From contig NZ_JACHCG010000001.1 of the NCBI RefSeq assembly GCF_014200595.1, forward strand, positions 992,001 to 1,056,000: a stretch of 64,000 bases of DNA. The letters run 5' to 3'. The DNA is from Pedobacter cryoconitis. GTDB taxonomy: Bacteria; Bacteroidota; Bacteroidia; Sphingobacteriales; Sphingobacteriaceae. Position numbers and translations under genes: made by a program. The notes beneath the pieces were generated by a model. The model searched no databases. It worked only from the letters and a program-made list of their open reading frames with translations, and was not told the origin of the DNA. This document shows, piece by piece, positions 35,801-37,911 of the stretch (position 1 is its first letter; every line of letters starts with the position of its first letter).

Positions 35801-37878
35801 AAGTCCTGTCTGCAAAATCATGGAAACTCGAAACAGAAAGTGTCAGTATGAACGAACAGGGCAATTATCCGCTGAGTTTGATCATAGGCACAGGTGAAGA
35901 GACAAATATCACCTTTAATTACAATAGTTCTTTGCTGGAAACTACTTATGCAGAAGCTATTGCCGGACATTTTGAAGCGGCGATACACTATATCATCTCA
36001 ACAGAAAATGCAACTTTAAATGACATTGAAATTCTATCTGCGGCCGAAAAATCTGAGTTGCTGAGCGGTGCAGACGACAATTCGTTTGCTTATCCTTTGG
36101 ATAAAACAATGACTGACCTTTTTGAAGAGCAGGTTTTAAGGACACCATCAGCAGTTGCGGTAGTATTTGAAGATAGAAAGCTGACTTATAGTGAATTGGA
36201 TGAGCTGGCCAATAAATTGGCGAATCACCTGATTCATATGGGGGCTGAGCGTGATATGATGATCCCGCTGTTTATAGAACGCTCTCCGGAAATGCTGGTG
36301 GGTATGCTTGCCATTATGAAGGCAGGGGCAGCTTATGTACCAATTCTTCCGGATTCTCCGGCAGAACGTACCGCTTATATCCTTTCGGATATAGCAGCAA
36401 CCATGGTGCTGAGCAGTATAGAAAGTACAGCCTTCTTACCAGCAACCGGTTTACCTGTTATCTTACTGGATAACATTGAATCAGTATTCGCTGAATACCC
36501 GCTGGTAACCCCTTCAATTGAACGTCTGTCTACTGATCTGGCTTATGTGATCTATACTTCCGGTTCAACAGGCTTACCAAAAGGGGTACTGGTAGAACAT
36601 GGTGGGGTAGTTAATCTGTTAAGCTACCTGGGCGAAAAATATACTATAGACCACAGAGACAGGATCCTGCAATTTTCTAACTATAATTTTGACGCTTCGG
36701 TAGAGCAAATCTTCCTGGCTTTATTCAATGGAGGTACAGTGGTACAGCTGGACGAAGCAACCCGTCTGGACCCGTCAGCACTTGAAAATCTGCTGATCCG
36801 TGAAAAAATCACGCACATAGATGCAACTCCCGGGTTCCTGGAAACTATGAATGCAGGGAGTTATGGCGGGCTTAAACGTATCGTTTCAGGTGGAGAATAC
36901 TGCCGCGTGTCACTGGCAGAAAAATGGAAACCTTATGTCGCGTTTTATAACGAATACGGGCCAACAGAAACTTCAATTGTAGCGATCAGGTATACCTATC
37001 CTGCAAATGATGTACCGCATCAGGATGGGGTTCCGATTGGCCGTCCTGTAGGCAATACCAGGGCTTATCTGCTGGATGAACAATTGCGCCTGGTTCCTTC
37101 GGGGGTAACAGGAGAGCTGTATATCGCTGGTGTACAGGTGACCAGAGGTTATCTGAACCTTCCTGAACAAACCGCGGCGAATTTCATGGCTGATCCTTTT
37201 ATAAGCGGAGAACGCATGTATAAAACAGGGGATGTCTGTAAGTTACTACCAGACGGTAACCTGACTTATGTTGGCCGTAATGACGATCAGGTAAAAATCC
37301 GCGGTTTCAGAATTGAATTGGGTGAGATCGTGAATGCGCTGGAACAGAGTAGTCTGGTTGCACAGGGGATTGTGCTTGCAAGACAAGATGATCACGGGAA
37401 TAAACGCCTGGTAGGTTATGTAGTTCCTGAAAACGGAACTTTTGATCAGGATGGTGTAGTGACGTTCCTGAAGAGCAGATTGCCTGATTATATGGTGCCT
37501 GCCCTTTGGGTTGTGCTTGAACAATTGCCGCTGACCAGCAATGGTAAGATCGATAAAAGAGCCTTGCCTGATCCTGATATGAACGCCTTGACAGCCAATG
37601 AATATGTTGCCCCAGGAAATGAAATTGAACAGAGCCTGGCTGTGATCTGGCAGGAATTGCTTGGACTGGCACAGGTTGGCGTCAATGATAATTTCTTTGA
37701 ACTGGGCGGGCATTCCTTACAGGTGATGCGTATGATCTCAGCTATCCGTAAAGAAATGCAGGTAGAAGTATCCGTAAGGACACTATTTGAGCTCACAACG
37801 ATCGATGCACTGGCTAAATATATCAGTATCAATAATGATGACCTGGAAGACGAAGATTCCACCACAATAGAATTATAA
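4270..37878 (+). CDS. Giant NRPS, modules 1-8 of a lipopeptide assembly line
   Basis: A single 33.6-kb frame encodes 11202 residues (roughly 1.2 MDa by arithmetic). Domain order is Cs-A-T-E / C-A-T-E x4 / C-A-T / C-A-T-E / C-A-T. The eight phosphopantetheine serines are near residues 1003, 2517, 4033, 5550, 7068, 8579, 9633 and 11149. GGDS T domains precede the E domains and GGHS T domains (modules 6 and 8) lack them. C domains after E domains have the D-accepting HHILLDGWS look, while C7, after the E-less module 6, has HHIASDGWS. The first C domain (HHLISDG at 138-144) has the place and form of a lipid-loading starter C domain. The protein ends in an acidic tail (NNDDLEDEDSTTIEL) suited to docking. 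The next NRPS gene starts 33 bp downstream. There is no thioesterase here, so the chain passes on to the second protein. Confidence 0.95.
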   Translation: MSINKSPLHPAQKDVYLDQLINVSNPYYNIGGYTRIIGPLIKATFIAAVNSVPEVFDAYRMRFDIDEHTPQIYFDHSYQQLEIKELDYSMYKDGEELLQVWMKEQFSKPFEIKKDNVLFEHYLVKLKDEEHLYFYRYHHLISDGFGLSSQNRYIAKKYSALINNEDVDFTYLSYQDEAVKADNYYHSDEYAEEGKYWKDKIEKKPQQLLQRRFLDSSQEQRRSETVVVNLSPEDITLLEDLQKKTKSSIQQLTIAALMIYFGKTSDKQDFIFGTPLHKRKNKKVRDIVGMFTGILPFKGVYQPDLSVDELIKHITTSQREDYRYSNYQIGDLSRYFKINAAEEYLLEVVINYAIIDFALDFGEGMQAGFYELPSGYGRYPIEIWWKDYGKQQPLQLSIDYQLQFFSAEEMELVAHRLLFILKQFSTQLDHKSSAIEIIPPSELQLMEHFNDVNVPYPDTKNLVEIFTGHVFATPEKIALQLENQQYSYKELNEKANQLAHELQAKGVTTDTLVPVCFDRSLDMVVAILGIMKAGAAYVPIDPGYPEDRISYMLEDTGAKIVVTTSALAEKFNTVELIQLDADKEAIETQSLLNPENKIHASDMSYVIYTSGSTGKPKGVMVEHGGMLNHLYAKVNDLELNSSSIVAFTASYTFDISVWQLFSAMLCGGTTIIYTSALILQPTELIRAIDKDKVTIWEVVPSYLAAVLQEQFVASLTALKYLLVTGEAVSQPVLAQWFEHAFYGRIPVVNAYGPTEASDDICHYMMHDTPVSTNVPLGSPIQNTQLYIVDNDMQLCPIGVPGEIGVSGICVSRGYLNRPELTAEKFIKHPFDPNSEYRMYRTGDLGRWLPDGNIEYLGRIDDQVKIRGFRIELGEIEAALQQCDEVIQAVVLVKTDDNGHKRLVGYVVVNSDFDKERVVLRLKEKLPEYMIPTFFIEMDSLPLTANGKVDKKALPDPDAAALLTTAYVAPRNETEQELANIWQDLLGVQRVGIYDNFFELGGDSITTIQVSSRARRAGISLQPRDLFMNYTISSLSTLLALQVVSTAQAAQEFLTVSSGLLPVQQHFFEAQTEDFSHYNQHLLLKVAKQISQEKLAAAINELVKYHDALRFYYHRKQEQTAQVYGNYEVLLETADFSGSAGDLALITADYQQGLNLEKGILMRAVFLQTPANESHHRLLLVVHHLAIDGVSWRILLDDLTLLLEQQETRSLQEIAGDKTSAYYQWYNALKAYGQEQRLLNQLPYWENSVQQYIPLRTNKDTQLIASTVDTGTFKVSLNKKHTKQLLQEVSQAYYTEINDILLTALAITLSDWNDNQKVSIGLEGHGREDISEQIDTSHTTGWFTSLYPVLLDVKKGTNTGFILKNIKEQLRQVPEKGIGFGVLKYLNKADSLQTRDPWDIVFNYLGKLDNSVNDDAVISPLWETFALSASADYPLREKIAVNAIIRQGVLEIQWDYSTLHFNKKSVKELATAFVAALEEIIIHCVAQKAPSHTPADYEMGEVISVAELDEFLAETINGSPRKDQIEGLARLSGLQEGMLFHGLYDGEAGTYIQQFYCTLENLEVNKFVKSWQNLISQHSILRSGFYHDVFSVPVQCIYKAAEIPVTLLDYRHLSSTEQENAIREFEASDRLQGFDFTVLPLMRLCLIQLGDHNYHMIWSYHHILLDGWSLPIILEELLRAYESEVTATALTVLPNARYDDYIRYIYRKDKDKASNYWRKYMEGVSEGTLLNFISATADRNKGKGVYEKVKLHIDSTFTASLMQFTHRNHITLNTLMQGVWAYLLHRYTGKTEVTYGVIVSGRPEDLPGVERGVGMYINTLPLHIAVDEDQSLTGWLHALQINQLESREHQYTTLNEIQRLSAISGDIFDSLLVFENYPVSKVLNEKPWQLSLENIGLHEHTNYPFNIVILATDTIQIDFGYNSSLLSPEYAASISAHFEQVLQQFVTIGQGLLSSVEILSNQERSLLLDVFNDSSSQYLQPALTIIDAFNEQVVLTPENTAIVYGSASLTYRELDKRSEALAHTLISKGLQPGALVPVATKRSLDMMVGILAILKAGAAYVPIDPDYPQERISFMLEDTAGKIAITTSEWLPLLTSLAPDLEFICLDKIELTAVETTVQVNTTVPDSPAYVIYTSGSTGQPKGVVVTQHNVVSLVKDISYVELNEHDVLLSTGSPSFDATTFEYWGMLLNGGKLILCPDDSLLDSSLLKEQIRLHQVTKMWFTSSWFNQLIDTDISVFEGLSTVLAGGEKLSDEHVFKIRKTYPELIVINGYGPTENTTFSLTFTIDDRGSIPIGKPLDSRSAYILDAQLRLLPAGVPGEIYLGGAGLSLGYLNRPELTAERFIDHPFNKGEKIYKTGDVGRWLPDGNIEYQGRIDDQVKIRGYRIELGEIENVLQQSELVNQAVVLVKEENGTKRLVGYVVPEGEFDRDNIVDFLKSRLPEYMIPALWVALDKLPLTNNGKVDKKALPDADTGSLFTGNYEAPRNAMEQDLVTIWQDLLRIPSVGIHDNFFELGGDSIITIQVVSRAKRMGYNLHPRDLFICQTIAVLAAVLVKSEAEAGSLAEQGILNGHSGLLPVQQWFFEIADQTESHFNQHVLLTIAKNIAQDTIEGAIRTLVQYHDALRFTYHSNETGLVQEYGTYKGQLDIADLKSVKPERLQAAILQTAEEYQRSLDIEKGILFRAVLILTAEEVQQHRLLIIVHHLAVDGVSWRILVEDLQLLLENGADQSVEEVLGQKTSSVRQWYDALTTYAENNDLNTQLSYWEKTVQQAGQLKTDFDYPGIVTYGDTTSQVLKLNSKQTRRLLQEVPKAYHTEINDILLSALAMTLTEWNGNETVTIKMEGHGREDIATNIDTSRTIGWFTSLYPVSFEIAPDLLADGVVKSVKEQLRQVPGKGLGYGILKYISKEPSLQHFNGDIVFNYLGQMNNMLDSHGILGTAEEEAGTPVGLAFRMPDKLYINSIIKNEELEIDWRYSHYHFSSASIQHLSAAFIANLETLIDHCVSCTETTFTPSDYGLGHVISFRELDAFLADGNRKKQIESIYPLSGLQAGMLFHGLADTQTGSYVEQLTADITALNEQLFAQSWEYLLKQHTILRSAFYYDVFNIPVQCVLKEVKLPIEVQDYRGLSKKAQQKAIQKYTANDRVRGFDFAEVPLMRICLFRLADNAYRLLWSFHHILLDGWSLPVLIEELLQTYESLSNAQPVLSAAEDRYENYIRYINRRHQQEEKEYWFNYLKPLTESSKLPFIRTAAEQTKGDGQFKIETIQLDKAVTASLTAYTQRNRITLNTLVQGVWAYLLHQYTGRADVVYGVTVSGRPEDLAGVERAVGMYINTLPLFTQIEPAQEVSVWLQQLQAGQLRSREFQYSALNEIQRQSSVSGELFDSILVFENYPVDEVLLAQSWKLQLTGADVKEQTNYPLSITVMAAEEINIRFEYNTALLSGADVKRMTGHFETALFHIITQKAPKLENIGILTAEEKRGLIEDVNSNKFSYDAEQTIVSLFAEQVLQSPSATAVIFEGEQLTYAELDELSNKLAHKLIDFGIKRGTLLPLFIERSPEMIVGILGVLKAGAAYVPIHPDYPAERIAFVLSDIAAPLILSSRVSSGFLPESELPVILLDNKLLSEGTSTAPIQEYYPSDLAYVIYTSGSTGQPKGVLIEHRGVVNLISYQGSKFGIDQTDRILQFSNYNFDAAVEQIFLALFNGATLVVLDETTRLDPSALENLLLNEQITHLHATPGFLETINAGNYGGLRRVISGGEYCRVSLAEKWKPFATFYNEYGPTETTVTALEYQYPSSSAATGQDSVPIGRGLGNIRTYLLDAQLRPVAAGVAGELYIAGVQVARGYLNRPEQTAQSFLADPFVSGERMYKTGDICKLLPDGNITFVGRNDEQVKVRGYRIELGEIENILEQNSQVSQGVVLAKADDQGNKRLVGYVVPADGDLFDKEELVAFLKTRLPEYMVPGWWVVLAQLPLTGNGKIDKKALPDPDANDLVAQEYVAPANQLEQTLAVIWQELLGLTQVGVHDNFFELGGDSIITIQVVSRARRAGYGLNPRDLFTCQTISRLAAFMDLAQEVKVVAEQGTLKGNSGLLPIQQWFLETETDLLSHYNQHIVLTVAKNITAEQLQSALDKLVNHHDALRFAYHLSAGGWEQTYSDQQSEIKIFDYTQNEKEWSEAIQTNLDLLQVQVAITKGNLLQAALLIAPAHAPANQLLLVVHHLAVDGVSWRILTDDLELLLQQEDQPVLTVLGNKTSSVRQWYHTMAAYGKRTNLLNQEAYWKKTKQELVPLLTDYTFNEAITIADIQSYTVKLGSSATSNLLKEVPKAYHTEINDILLNALALTIASHNNNNKVLVGMEGHGREDLAADADTSRTVGWLTSMFPVLLEIETGAGKGQQLKNIKEQLRQIPGKGIGYGLLKYINKTESLQGKDSWEVLFNYLGQSGQTAAEGLYTVPRWELFGSSAGSDFPVEGKLAVNSMIIEDELVLYWSYSSRHFNAKTIHRLAADYLSHLEDIIKHCTAKGTASFTPSDYGLGEVISYNELDQFLDDDYNGKQRKLQLESISRLSGLQEGMLFHSLYDQNAGAYIQQFTGELKDADIPAFIQSWQHLLKQHSILRSAFYYDVFQVPVQCVYKEAQIPVDQLDLRALNAEQQELAVQEYKKEDLIKGFDFISAPLMRICLIQLEETRYQFCLTHHHILLDGWSMPVLMEELLTNYEYLVHKKAIPVVAEDRYENYIRYIERQDKEDAIAYWRNYLDGLEEATLLPFINNLSDRTKGNRGYREEIFQLDAEFTARLIRYAQQNRVTINTLMQGVWSYLLYNYTGRKDVSFGIVVSGRPEDLPGVESAIGMYINTLPLHGQIDLSQDIAEGLQKIQEQQLESRAYQYTSLSEIQRLSGMTGNLFDTLMVFENYPVSKALEAQPWSLQLNKLDVGEQHTNYPLSIIVMAGKEIAIHFSYNDLLDENYIKLIAGHFKQVLHQVVSSGKLNFGDLNLLTKCEQEQLLNDFNATGISPLPVQTVVTRFAEQAVLQADRPAIIAGAVSLSYRELDEQSSRFAHYLVEKGVTTGTLVPVCEERSAGIIISILAIAKAGGVYVPIDPGYPAERIQYMLADTGATLLIANEKVSAGLPVIKNLELINPEKLKLEDYPVTAPVIPVDLADLVYVIYTSGSTGQPKGVQITHAGLSNLVSWHLERYELNSESKTTAAAGIGFDAFGWEIWPALSAGAALYIIDDEQRLSPSGLAAYYLQEGITHSFLSTILIPEFIAASRNRSLALKYLLAGGDKLAAVNLDGLGYQIVNNYGPTENSVVTTSYVLSAADGETAPPIGIPVSNTQLYIVNAENKLSPVGVAGELCISGAGLAKGYLNREELTREKFTVNPFDQNQEVKMYRSGDLARWLPDGNIEYLGRIDDQVKIRGYRIELGEIENVLQQNPAVKQAVVLAKADGRGNKQLVGYIVPAHVFDKESLISYLKDRLPDYMVPALWVSLEKLPMTSNGKVDKKMLPEADVNSLLSLNYVAPRNTAEQTLAEIWQELLRVEQVGIHDNFFELGGDSIITIQAVSRAKRAGLEFQPKDLFVHQTIARLAALLQVAKAQLVKGEEGTLCGNSGLLPIQAWFFEDGGTVTSHFNQQILLNLDKQTDTSVLEVAVKQLIAYHDALRFVYERTANGWEQRYGDYRGKLKITDLTQTSAHLVADAITAECNLAQRSLDIEQGILIHTVLMQTPESETYNRLLVVVHHLAVDGVSWRIFLEDLTSLLQTPQQGLTAAKSHSYRQWQESLMAYSNSRSLLAQEPYWKTAVEQYIPLKTEKEDGGEISAADTANYVVTLDTKQTQRLLQEVPKAYHTEINDILLSALALTLSEWNQESKVSIGLEGHGREDIDAESDISHTIGWFTTLYPVLLEVGTARGPANVIKNIKEQLRRIPVKGIGYGVLKYINKTASLQSKDPWDVVFNYLGQWDNAAGGNGHLSAAKEDTGATVGNDFIFRDKLAINSSVRNGELVIDLGYSTKHFTTAGIQQIGESYLSYLQTLIDHCAAQTTTIFTPSDYGLGEAVTYQELDNFLDGTYLQQTRRNQVERIYPLSGLQSGMLFHGLYDGEAGNYVEQFTSVLHHVDEAIFMKSWDWVMQRHTILRSAFYADAFNIPVQCVYKEVAMPLTVFDYRAMDALTQETTIQQYAAADRLGGFDFTTAPLMRVCLSKLDNNRTHLLWTFHHILLDGWSVPILLQELLEVYEALATGKVAPVFTEDRYEDYIQYIQQDDNGKAAAHWKNYLQHITEGSLLPFVNTTADRTKGIGVYSLEKLVVNAEKTALLAAYAQRNHITLNTLMQGVWAYLLAQYTGRNEVTYGVTVSGRPEALPGIENAVGMYINTLLLAATVNDSPLSDWLQAIQAAQLDNREYQYTPLNEVKRWATIEGELFDTLLVFENYPVSEVLAARTWKLQLDDAEITSQTNYPLWLVIMAGAEINIRFEYNTGLLDEKQVNRIAGHFDQVLLQLANADVVTADDLVLLTEKELDELVLFNSKAVPYAEEETFVSLFAAQVVRTPGATALVYENDAVTYQELDERTNQLAQMLQSKGIGAGSFVPLCIERSLDMIVGLIGVLKAGAAYVPVDPDFPQDRINHMLADTAATVIVTSSACLNLLIESNAEAIILDTAILTNYPVTAVNKPIDASSPVYIIYTSGSTGKSKGVILTHRNLTDYLAGLQDALPIATCLSFGLMSSIATDLGNTVLFTAFLNGGALHVFSKAAITDPYQLKAYLAEHPIDCIKIVPSHWKALSMPDFLLLPEKLLIFGGEALSAELINKIRAYGSNCTLVNHYGPTETTIGKLLHIVKDGYAYQENIPVGKPFSNTKVYVVNASGQLCPVGVPGELLIGGHGVASGYLNNAALSAEKFINDPFSDTSGIRFYRTGDTVKYLADGNILFIGRGDDQVKIRGYRIELGEIESALAGCTQYVHQAVVLARPDNAGNKRLVGYIVPKGDYNKDAIVAYLKNRLPDYMIPLLFVELEKLPLTANGKVDKRALPEPDVNSLLTNAYVAPRNETENVLIAIWQEVLRLDKIGVHDNFFELGGDSIITIQVVSRSRRSGYVLSPKDIFTCQTVARLSAQLAVQENNKVNAEQGTLSGNSGLLPIQQKFLNSINPVKSFYNHHITYAINKDVAIADLSAAISELAVYHDAVRFAYQQTAAGWEQTYTAQHVVLEVIDLQNKEAGEFDLALAKHTAHYQESLDLEKGILFRAVLFLSPSADHQLLFIIHHLAVDGVSWRILSDDLELLLQHPGQPAAVVLGAKTSSYRQWYAALAAYGNSRGLQGQQGYWEQNSRGYVPLRTDHKPETAITISDMDTVMVQLDSSATSKLLHEVSSVYHTEINDLLLSALALTLADWNKTSKVSIGLEGHGREEITRDIDTSRTVGWFTTIYPVLLETGNDYGQVIKQVKETLRQIPDKGLGYGVLKYINQSLRADDPWDVQFNYLGQAGGKQVTGKMAHPGWETFGSAMGNQTPVSQPLSVAGIIQDDQLVLYWSYSNKHFHSESIAEMAAAYLENLESLIKHCIEQQEVNNYTPADFGLAGEVSIEELDQFLDENFEGKPRRAQIESVYRLSGLQEGMLFHGIFDAQTSSSYVEQFSGELTDLDTDAFIQSWNYLLKQHSVLRSGFYANAFAIPVQCVYKEIEMPVTLVDYSDKTAKQQQKAIRDYEKADLKKGFDFTTAPLMRIFLMKLSATKYQLCWTYHHILVDGWSMPVLMGELLKAYELLSAGKQLPVPAADRYEDYIRYIENRDAAKGEDYWRNYLANVSEGTLLPFISATTDRNKGIGVYSTHHLVLDTETTSRLSKYAQRHRITMNTLVQGVWAYLLYRYTGRTEVTYGVTVSGRPDNLPGVERAVGMYINTLPFRAQLDELQTVTAWLQNIQGEQLESREYQHIALNEIQRWAGIPGDLFDSLLVYENYPGNPITTPSLSLQVDQVRKEEHTNYPLGVAVMVAQEITVYFSYNTSLLTKGYMEAISGHFEQAITGMTSADNLLLKDIEILSAPEKQQLIHTFNATASAFPGSCTIIDQFNAQVARTPDAPAFITDQVTMTYQELDQQAGRLANYLRDQGVGAETLVPLCLERSPEMVISIMAILKAGAAYIPIDPDYPQDRIRFMLEDTAATIMISSSQCAASLPADGLKVIQPDIEWEQINKYDSVTEVTLSPDNLAYVIYTSGSTGKPKGVLIEHRGVVSLALSQQHALYLTEGTRCLQFASFGFDASCYEVFNTLLSGGILILPQKEDLLSEESFGAFVQRHGVEVVLLPPSYQHIVKDVLGPITTIISGGEALNREDVRYISAKGVRVLNAYGPTENTVVTTLTDQPIQEDNVVVIGKPIANVQTYIRAENGQLCPVGVAGELCVGGVGVARGYLNRAELTAEKFIADPYSTLKGARLYRTGDLARFLPDGNIEYLGRIDDQVKVRGFRIELGEIEAELQLCRLVNAAVVAVKPDLNGNSRLVGYIIPEGEFDKEAIIAYLKEKLPEYMVPAILLPIAKIPLTPNGKVDRKALPQPDNDALTTGNYVAPRNTLEEKIAVIWQDLLSISRVGIHDDFFELGGHSLLAMRIISALRKTLQAEITVKILFTHKTIAALAVYISGQAPHTARTAIEKKTRPEHIPLSFNQERLWFIDQLEGSIHYHIPAALRLKGQLNRVALERAICQLVNRHEVLRTVMLEEDGKARQHVMGEYLWQLQVTDLIHQQQDSLQDDIRKLIMKPFNLATDHMLRANLILLDTEISVLVLTMHHIASDGWSVSILVNELAAYYEAFTSGKALELPELAIQYADFAIWQREQLTPVLLEKQLNYWKKQLSGTEALQLPSDFQRPAMQSKNAASYAFVLKPEMLEQLHALSRQQDTTLFMTLLAVFKILLSRYSGQEDICVGTSIAGRVQQETEDLIGFFVNTLALRSHPDQDVSFRTFVQQVKETTLDAYENQELPFEKVVEAVVKERDLSRTPLFQVMFELHNTPEMPELSLGEVVVSSEDIDAATAQFDMTFNLLESNGELNGYITYCTDLYSEATIERLSIHFETLLNAVITSPDSLLGQLSMLSSTEQEQLLKTFNHTETAYPQDQTAIGIFEAQALLYPSSTALVFEDTVYTYQELDERSNQLAGYLRSKGVSIDILVPICLARSAEMVVAILGVLKAGGAYVPIDPGYPEDRIAFMLEDTSASVVITTSDLKTSIAAFASVDTVLLDTEREKISTWAISRPLNPAGPGDLAYVIYTSGSTGKPKGVMVEHAGMLNHLYAKINDLQLTAETVVAFTASYTFDISVWQLFSALLCGGKTVLYSSERILEPAILIDAVEADGITILELVPSYLNAVLQEHTLAHLNKLSYLLVTGEAVSQPLLAQWFAHPHYGRIPVVNAYGPTEASDDICHHIMYETPSRINVPVGKPVQNMRIYVLSASDQLCPVGVPGEICVAGIGVSRGYLNRSELTASRFVDTPFEAKGRMYRTGDLGRWLPDGTVEYLGRIDDQVKIRGFRIELGEIENVLQQHEAIVQAAVIVKTDESGNKRLVAYVVAEGVFDREVTVSWLKNHLPEYMVPGLFVAMDELPLTGNGKIDRKGLPDPDMGTLQTGVYTAPRNEQETILAEIWQELLHIPKVGIYDNFFELGGDSIITIQVVSRVRRAGFSLHPRDLFIHQTIAGLSACMAAAAESASSGEQGLLEGESGLLPIQQHYFESGSQELSHYNQSVFLSIDKSITSSRLNEIISQLVAAHDALRFTYEHTGEGWRQVYGDYAGSLEINDLRSLKSSELAQTIAAHNDRYQASLDILKGTLLRAVLILTPDTTPQNRLLLVVHHLAVDGVSWRILLEDFEQLLAQKPLPKYKTASYRQWHQALLNYSTKNSVQHQRGYWENVVAAAKPMRTVHTVKRAVTGAEIQQHNTKLDALRTRQLLQDVPRAYHTVINDLLLTALAQTLVTWNKHSTVVVGLEGHGREDFIPGIDISRTVGWFTSLYPVMLSVLPDAAAGLQLKHGKEQLRLVPDKGLGYGILKYIDKVQALQGTDPWEVEFNYLGQLDNLVKEEDNSLLSGASESSGKAISGSHPVRELLSINSLIQGGELQVNWSFSSLHFTPEAIAEMSSAYLENLENLIAHCITTETPVFTPSDYNLGEEITNEELDKFLDADHHGSPRKLQLESMSRLSGLQEGMLFHSLYDDHAGAYIEQFTTVLTGVEPEIFARSWDQLLRNHSILRSAFYYNEFKIPVQCVYREVKIPMHVVDCSKMSKEEQEQYIHNYEQADRLQAFELTAAPLMRIHLIRIQENRYRLFWTYHHVLLDGWSLAVLLGELLQVYEQLVTGQTGLAASEDRYEDYIRYIERQDKEEATTYWKEYLDGLDEPSLLPFISATADRTKGIGLYKDESLHLDRETTSRITRYAQRNHITLNTLMQGVWAYLLSRYTGNKDVVYGVIVSGRPDDLAGVEQRVGMYINTLPLRASTATLQPVSTWLQEIQADQISSRNYQYTTLNDIRRWSAVSGELFDSLLVFENYPVDKVLSAKSWKLETESVSMNEQGNYPLSLIIGTGEETNITFNYNSSLLETTYAEAIAGHFEAAIHYIISTENATLNDIEILSAAEKSELLSGADDNSFAYPLDKTMTDLFEEQVLRTPSAVAVVFEDRKLTYSELDELANKLANHLIHMGAERDMMIPLFIERSPEMLVGMLAIMKAGAAYVPILPDSPAERTAYILSDIAATMVLSSIESTAFLPATGLPVILLDNIESVFAEYPLVTPSIERLSTDLAYVIYTSGSTGLPKGVLVEHGGVVNLLSYLGEKYTIDHRDRILQFSNYNFDASVEQIFLALFNGGTVVQLDEATRLDPSALENLLIREKITHIDATPGFLETMNAGSYGGLKRIVSGGEYCRVSLAEKWKPYVAFYNEYGPTETSIVAIRYTYPANDVPHQDGVPIGRPVGNTRAYLLDEQLRLVPSGVTGELYIAGVQVTRGYLNLPEQTAANFMADPFISGERMYKTGDVCKLLPDGNLTYVGRNDDQVKIRGFRIELGEIVNALEQSSLVAQGIVLARQDDHGNKRLVGYVVPENGTFDQDGVVTFLKSRLPDYMVPALWVVLEQLPLTSNGKIDKRALPDPDMNALTANEYVAPGNEIEQSLAVIWQELLGLAQVGVNDNFFELGGHSLQVMRMISAIRKEMQVEVSVRTLFELTTIDALAKYISINNDDLEDEDSTTIEL
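8851..13370 (+). other. NRPS module 2: C-A-T-E, valine, D-configured
   Basis: The C domain begins LSGLQEGMLFH and carries HHILLDGWS. The A pocket reads D-A-F-W-L-G-G-T-F-K, one conservative change from the classical valine code DAFWIGGTFK. The T domain serine is near residue 2517 of the protein. The E domain has HHLAVDG near 2702 and EGHGRE, so D-Val is expected. Confidence 0.8.
13384..17930 (+). other. NRPS module 3: C-A-T-E, probably a basic residue, D-configured
   Basis: The A pocket reads D-A-E-H-I-G-E-V-T-K. Acidic residues at 239 and 322 recall lysine-type codes such as DAEDIGTVVK, but the exact string is not one I know, so the substrate could be Lys, Orn, Arg or another polar residue. 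The A domain is closely related to that of module 8. T serine is near 4033 and the E domain HHLAVDG near 4216. Confidence 0.5.
17940..22480 (+). other. NRPS module 4: C-A-T-E, leucine, D-configured
   Basis: The A pocket reads D-A-W-F-L-G-N-V-V-K, identical to a classical leucine code. The FDAFGWE motif and SFLSTIL stretch are shared with module 11. T serine is near 5550; the E domain has HHLAVDG near 5734. Confidence 0.85.
22489..27030 (+). other. NRPS module 5: C-A-T-E, aspartate, D-configured
   Basis: The A4 region is the atypical SIATDLGNT form used by Asp/Asn-type domains. The pocket reads D-L-T-K-I-G-H-I-G-K, one conservative change from the classical Asp code DLTKVGHIGK. The T serine is near 7068 and the E domain HHLAVDG near 7250. 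No aspartate hydroxylase is in the window, so plain Asp is expected. Confidence 0.8.
27040..30130 (+). other. NRPS module 6: C-A-T without E, hydrophobic residue, L-configured
   Basis: The C domain has HHILVDGWS near residue 7725. The A pocket reads D-A-Y-L-I-G-A-V-V-K, a hydrophobic pocket I cannot assign to one amino acid (aliphatic or aromatic). The T domain is GGHS (serine near 8579) and is followed directly by the LCL-type C domain of module 7, so no epimerisation is expected. Confidence 0.65.
30172..34730 (+). other. NRPS module 7: C(LCL)-A-T-E, diamino acid, D-configured
   Basis: The C domain (SFNQERLWFIDQLEGS, HHIASDGWS near 8763) accepts an L-residue, as expected after module 6. The A pocket is D-I-W-E-V-G-A-D-D-K, the same as modules 1, 10 and 12. 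The A-T part is nearly identical in DNA to that of module 10. T serine is near 9633; E HHLAVDG near 9817, with EGHGRE. Confidence 0.7.
31720..33240 (+). repeat. Near-identical A-T tract, copy 1 (module 7)
   Basis: This stretch of about 1.5 kb is almost identical at nucleotide level, including third codon positions, to 44275-45795 in the second NRPS gene. It covers most of the A domain and the T domain. Similarity falls off on both sides, and other module pairs here differ much more. Recent duplication or gene conversion is the simplest explanation. Boundaries are by eye. Confidence 0.85.
34735..37878 (+). other. NRPS module 8: C-A-T without E, lysine-like residue, L-configured
   Basis: The C domain carries HHVLLDGWS, fitting a D-residue donor. 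The A pocket reads D-A-E-D-V-G-E-I-V-K, close to the lysine code DAEDIGTVVK. The T domain is GGHS (serine near 11149) and ends the protein, followed by about 50 residues with an acidic end. The chain is handed in trans to module 9. Confidence 0.6.
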
Positions 37879-37911
37879 ACCTAAGAACCTTACCTAATAA
37901 AAAACATAATT

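Noticed and set aside
37246..37865. Minus-strand open frames of 121-155 residues opposite the end of the first NRPS gene
   Set aside because: They are antisense to a well-supported A-T region, have unlikely composition and no start context; they are shadows of the coding strand.
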